A DNA stretch of 34,202 bases. Origin: an uncultured Collinsella sp. (lineage in GTDB: Bacteria > Actinomycetota > Coriobacteriia > Coriobacteriales > Coriobacteriaceae). Position numbers and translations under genes: made by a program. The stretch covers positions 1-34,202 of the forward strand of contig URGG01000008.1 of assembly GCA_900547345.1 (NCBI GenBank). Reading direction: 5' to 3'. Positions within the stretch are counted from its first letter, which is position 1; every line of letters starts with the position of its first letter. The notes beneath the pieces are model-generated. The model was not told the DNA's origin, ran no database searches, and was given only the letters and a program-made list of their open reading frames with translations. Positions 31,986 through 34,202 of this stretch are shown here, one piece after another.

Positions 31986-32987
31986 ATGAAAAGGGAAGTT
32001 AAGATCGGAATATTCGCCGTGGCGATGATCGGCGTTGCCTGGGCCGGAATTCGGTTTCTGAAAGGTTTCGACATTTTCAGCCGGAACGTCGAGTATTATG
32101 CCGCCTACGACCAGATCAACGGCGTGCAGAACGCGTCGCCGATCATGATGAAGGGCGTGAAGATCGGCTCCGTGACACGGCTTTCGTTCGACCCCGCGCG
32201 CAGCGACAAGGTCGTGTTGCAGTTCACCATCAAGCGCCAGTACCGCATCCCGACCGATTCCGAGGCCAAGATCTTCAGCAACGGGCTGATGGGTGCCAAG
32301 GCGATCGAAATCACCTACGGCACGGCCGACACCTACCTCCAGAAGGGCGATACGCTGCGTTCGAGCCGCGACCGCGATCTGATGGACATGGCCGGCTCCG
32401 AGCTGGATTTCTTCAAGCAGAAGGTTTCGCAGCTCACCACCGACCTTTCGCGCACGCTCGAAAACCTGAACGGCCTGATGGAAACCAATGCGGACAACAT
32501 CGCCGGGACGCTCGGCAACCTGAACTCCGTGACGGGCGACATGGCCGAGATACTCTCTGCGGAGAAAAACAGCCTGAAGAGCGCGCTGGACAACCTTTCG
32601 AAATTCTCCGACATGCTCGGCGAGAATGCTGGGCGCGTGGACAGCATCATCGGCGACGTGGATCGTTTCACCTCGCAGCTCACCGAGGAACAGTTTGCCC
32701 GCAAGCTTTCGCAGGCCGTGGAGCACCTCGACGGTCTCGTGGCGCGTATCGCGCAGGGCGAAGGCACGGTCGGCAAGCTCATCAGCGCCCCCGAACTGTA
32801 CGATTCGCTCGAAAAGGCCAGCGACAACCTCGCGGCGCTGCTGGCCGATGTCAAACAATACCCCGGCCGTTACGTCCACCTCTCGCTCTTCGGGCGCAAC
32901 CCCGAAAAGATGAAGGAGCGTGCCGACAGGAAGGCCGCCAAGGTTGCTGCCAAGGCTGAGCGCGATTCGCTCAGGCGGCTGCAGTAG
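31986..32987 (+). CDS. MlaD/MCE-family protein
   Basis: A 333-residue membrane-anchored substrate-binding protein of a Mla-type lipid transport system, which moves phospholipids between inner and outer membranes. A single N-terminal membrane segment (about 6-24) is followed by an MCE domain (about 38-115, with MMKGVKIGSVTRL and NGLMGAKAIEI). The rest is a long helical, coiled-coil-like region with many Asn/Leu repeats. The start ATG is preceded by A-rich sequence and no Shine-Dalgarno site, as expected in Bacteroidota. The partner ATPase and permease genes are not in the window. It forms an operon with the amidase and lies 20 bases before mutS2. Confidence 0.9.
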   Translation: MKREVKIGIFAVAMIGVAWAGIRFLKGFDIFSRNVEYYAAYDQINGVQNASPIMMKGVKIGSVTRLSFDPARSDKVVLQFTIKRQYRIPTDSEAKIFSNGLMGAKAIEITYGTADTYLQKGDTLRSSRDRDLMDMAGSELDFFKQKVSQLTTDLSRTLENLNGLMETNADNIAGTLGNLNSVTGDMAEILSAEKNSLKSALDNLSKFSDMLGENAGRVDSIIGDVDRFTSQLTEEQFARKLSQAVEHLDGLVARIAQGEGTVGKLISAPELYDSLEKASDNLAALLADVKQYPGRYVHLSLFGRNPEKMKERADRKAAKVAAKAERDSLRRLQ

Positions 32988-33007
32988 CCCATCAACCCGA
33001 CATAAAG

Positions 33008-34202
33008 ATGATTTATCCTGCAAACTTCGAGCAGAAGATCGGCTTCGACCGGCTTCGGGAACAGGTTGCAGCACTTTGTACCATGCGTGCCGCCCGCGGG
33101 AAGCTCGCCGAAGAGACTTTCTCGGCCTCGGCGCGCGAGATCGGACGGAGGCTGGAACTTGCCGACCAGATGCGCCTGCTGCTCGACATGGAGCACGATT
33201 TTCCCGGCGGGGAATATCCCGACGTCGACCACGTCGTTGCCAAACTGCGTGTCGAGGGGACGTTCCTCGACGTGGGGGAGGTGGTGACGCTGCACCGGGC
33301 GCTGAGCCTCGTCGGCAGCGTCGTTGCGTTCATCCTCGCCCGCGAAGGGCAATATCCGGCGTTGTATGCCCGCAGCCGCGGCGTCGAGGCATTCCCCGGG
33401 ATCGTGCAGCGGATCGACGCCATCGTCGATCGTTTCGGCAATATCCGGGACAATGCTTCGCCGGCCCTGCTGGAGATCCGGCGTGCCATCCGCGAACGCG
33501 AAGGGCAGGCCGCCAAGCGGTTGCAGGCGGTGCTCGCCGCCGCCAAAGGGGCTGGTATCGTCGATGCCGACGCCCAGATCTCGATCCGCGAAGGGAAGGC
33601 CGTGATCCCGGTCGCCGCGGCCAACAAACGCAAGTTGCAGGGCTTCATCCACGACGAATCGGCTACGGGCCGTACGTTCTACGTCGAACCGGTCGAGGTC
33701 GTGGAGATCAACAACGAACTGCGCGAACTGGAATATGCCGAGCGGCGCGAGATCGTCCGCATCCTCTCGGAGTTCACTGATTCGGTGCGTCCCGATGCCG
33801 GGCTGATCGCCGCGTCGGGCGACTACCTGGCCGAGATCGACATGCTGCGTGCCAAGGGACGCTGGGCATCGCAGAACGGCTGCGTGAAACCGATCATCTC
33901 GGACGATGACCGGCTGGTGCTGAAGAATGCCCGCCACCCGCTCCTGCAGCAAACCCTGCGGGCGCAGGGGCGCGAGGTCGTGCCGCTCGACATGCAGCTC
34001 GACCGCCGCAAGCATATCCTTGTCATTTCGGGACCCAATGCGGGCGGCAAGTCGGTCTGCCTCAAGACCACCGGTCTCGTGCAGTACATGTTCCAGTGCG
34101 GGTTCCCCGTCCCGGCGTCGGAGGTGTCGGAACTGCCCGTGTTCCGTTCGATCTTCATCGACATCGGCGACGAGCAGTCGATCGACGACGACCTGTCGAC
34201 CT
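33008..34202 (+). CDS. mutS2: MutS2 family protein, C terminus cut by window end
   Basis: The first 398 residues of a MutS2 protein, open to the end of the window. MutS2 proteins use ATP and act on recombination intermediates or on stalled, collided ribosomes. The N-terminal core (residues 1-320) contains the SIREGKAVIPV and FIHDESATGRTFYVEP segments typical of the family. The Walker A motif GPNAGGKS is at 342-349. Walker B begins near the end (DIGDEQSIDDDLST). The missing part should hold the rest of the ATPase, the coiled coil and the Smr nuclease domain. The ATG at 33008 has no Shine-Dalgarno site but follows the mlaD-type gene by 20 bases, probably in one operon. Confidence 0.93.
   Translation, partial: MIYPANFEQKIGFDRLREQVAALCTMRAARGKLAEETFSASAREIGRRLELADQMRLLLDMEHDFPGGEYPDVDHVVAKLRVEGTFLDVGEVVTLHRALSLVGSVVAFILAREGQYPALYARSRGVEAFPGIVQRIDAIVDRFGNIRDNASPALLEIRRAIREREGQAAKRLQAVLAAAKGAGIVDADAQISIREGKAVIPVAAANKRKLQGFIHDESATGRTFYVEPVEVVEINNELRELEYAERREIVRILSEFTDSVRPDAGLIAASGDYLAEIDMLRAKGRWASQNGCVKPIISDDDRLVLKNARHPLLQQTLRAQGREVVPLDMQLDRRKHILVISGPNAGGKSVCLKTTGLVQYMFQCGFPVPASEVSELPVFRSIFIDIGDEQSIDDDLST

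Noticed and set aside
32920..33780. A 286-codon plus-strand frame overlapping the start of mutS2
   Set aside because: It is an out-of-frame shadow. The mutS2 frame from 33008 is open to the end of the window and shows family motifs.

Overview
The window looks like a contig from a human-gut metagenome, and it appears to join two unrelated genomes. Positions 1 to about 30,375 read as one high-GC actinobacterium. The best guess is a Coriobacteriia member such as Collinsella, inferred from gene content, codon use, strong AGGAGG-type ribosome binding sites, frequent GTG starts and TACAAT/TATACT -10 boxes. From about 30,380 to the end the sequence reads as Bacteroidota, probably an Alistipes-like genome. 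There the genes have no Shine-Dalgarno sites, TAnnTTTG promoter boxes appear, and the gene order is a partial lptD-like gene, an amidase-SPOR gene, an MlaD gene and mutS2. The switch falls inside a glycine/arginine-rich coding repeat, so an assembly chimera is far more likely than transfer.

Layout of the actinobacterial part: two tandem cyclic-di-GMP genes (GGDEF-PAS-GGDEF, and GGDEF-PAS-GGDEF-GGDEF-EAL) lie divergent from a patatin-like lipase. Next comes a strictly periodic array of three hairpin repeats. A thiamine operon (thiM, a thiamine-binding protein and thiE on the minus strand) sits behind a TPP riboswitch with an intrinsic terminator. Then follow a Cof-type HAD phosphatase, a LysR regulator, a MetE-C-like methyltransferase with palindromic sites in front of it, an esterase, an AzgA purine permease, an atypical peptide deformylase-like protein, a bile salt hydrolase-type amidase, a Kup potassium transporter, and a LysR/EamA divergent pair.

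The two most unusual loci follow. At 19.5-21.2 kb an XRE-type helix-turn-helix domain is fused to an AlaA-type aminotransferase. A well-placed internal ribosome binding site could also make a free 405-residue aminotransferase, and repeated AATTGAAC operator-like sites sit around the promoter. At 21.3-26.5 kb a single-direction cassette encodes an amidohydrolase-2 protein with missing metal ligands, two neutral-ceramidase-like proteins (one with intact zinc ligands, one degenerate) and a PTS EIIBC permease, followed tail-to-tail by a LysR gene. This looks like an uncharacterised uptake and hydrolysis pathway for a phosphorylated sugar conjugate; its substrate cannot be read from the sequence.

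The actinobacterial part ends with a second small peptide deformylase, a DHA2-type MFS exporter and an acidic protein with a glycine/arginine-rich tail that is cut by the junction. No tRNA, rRNA, CRISPR array, transposase or phage gene was seen.
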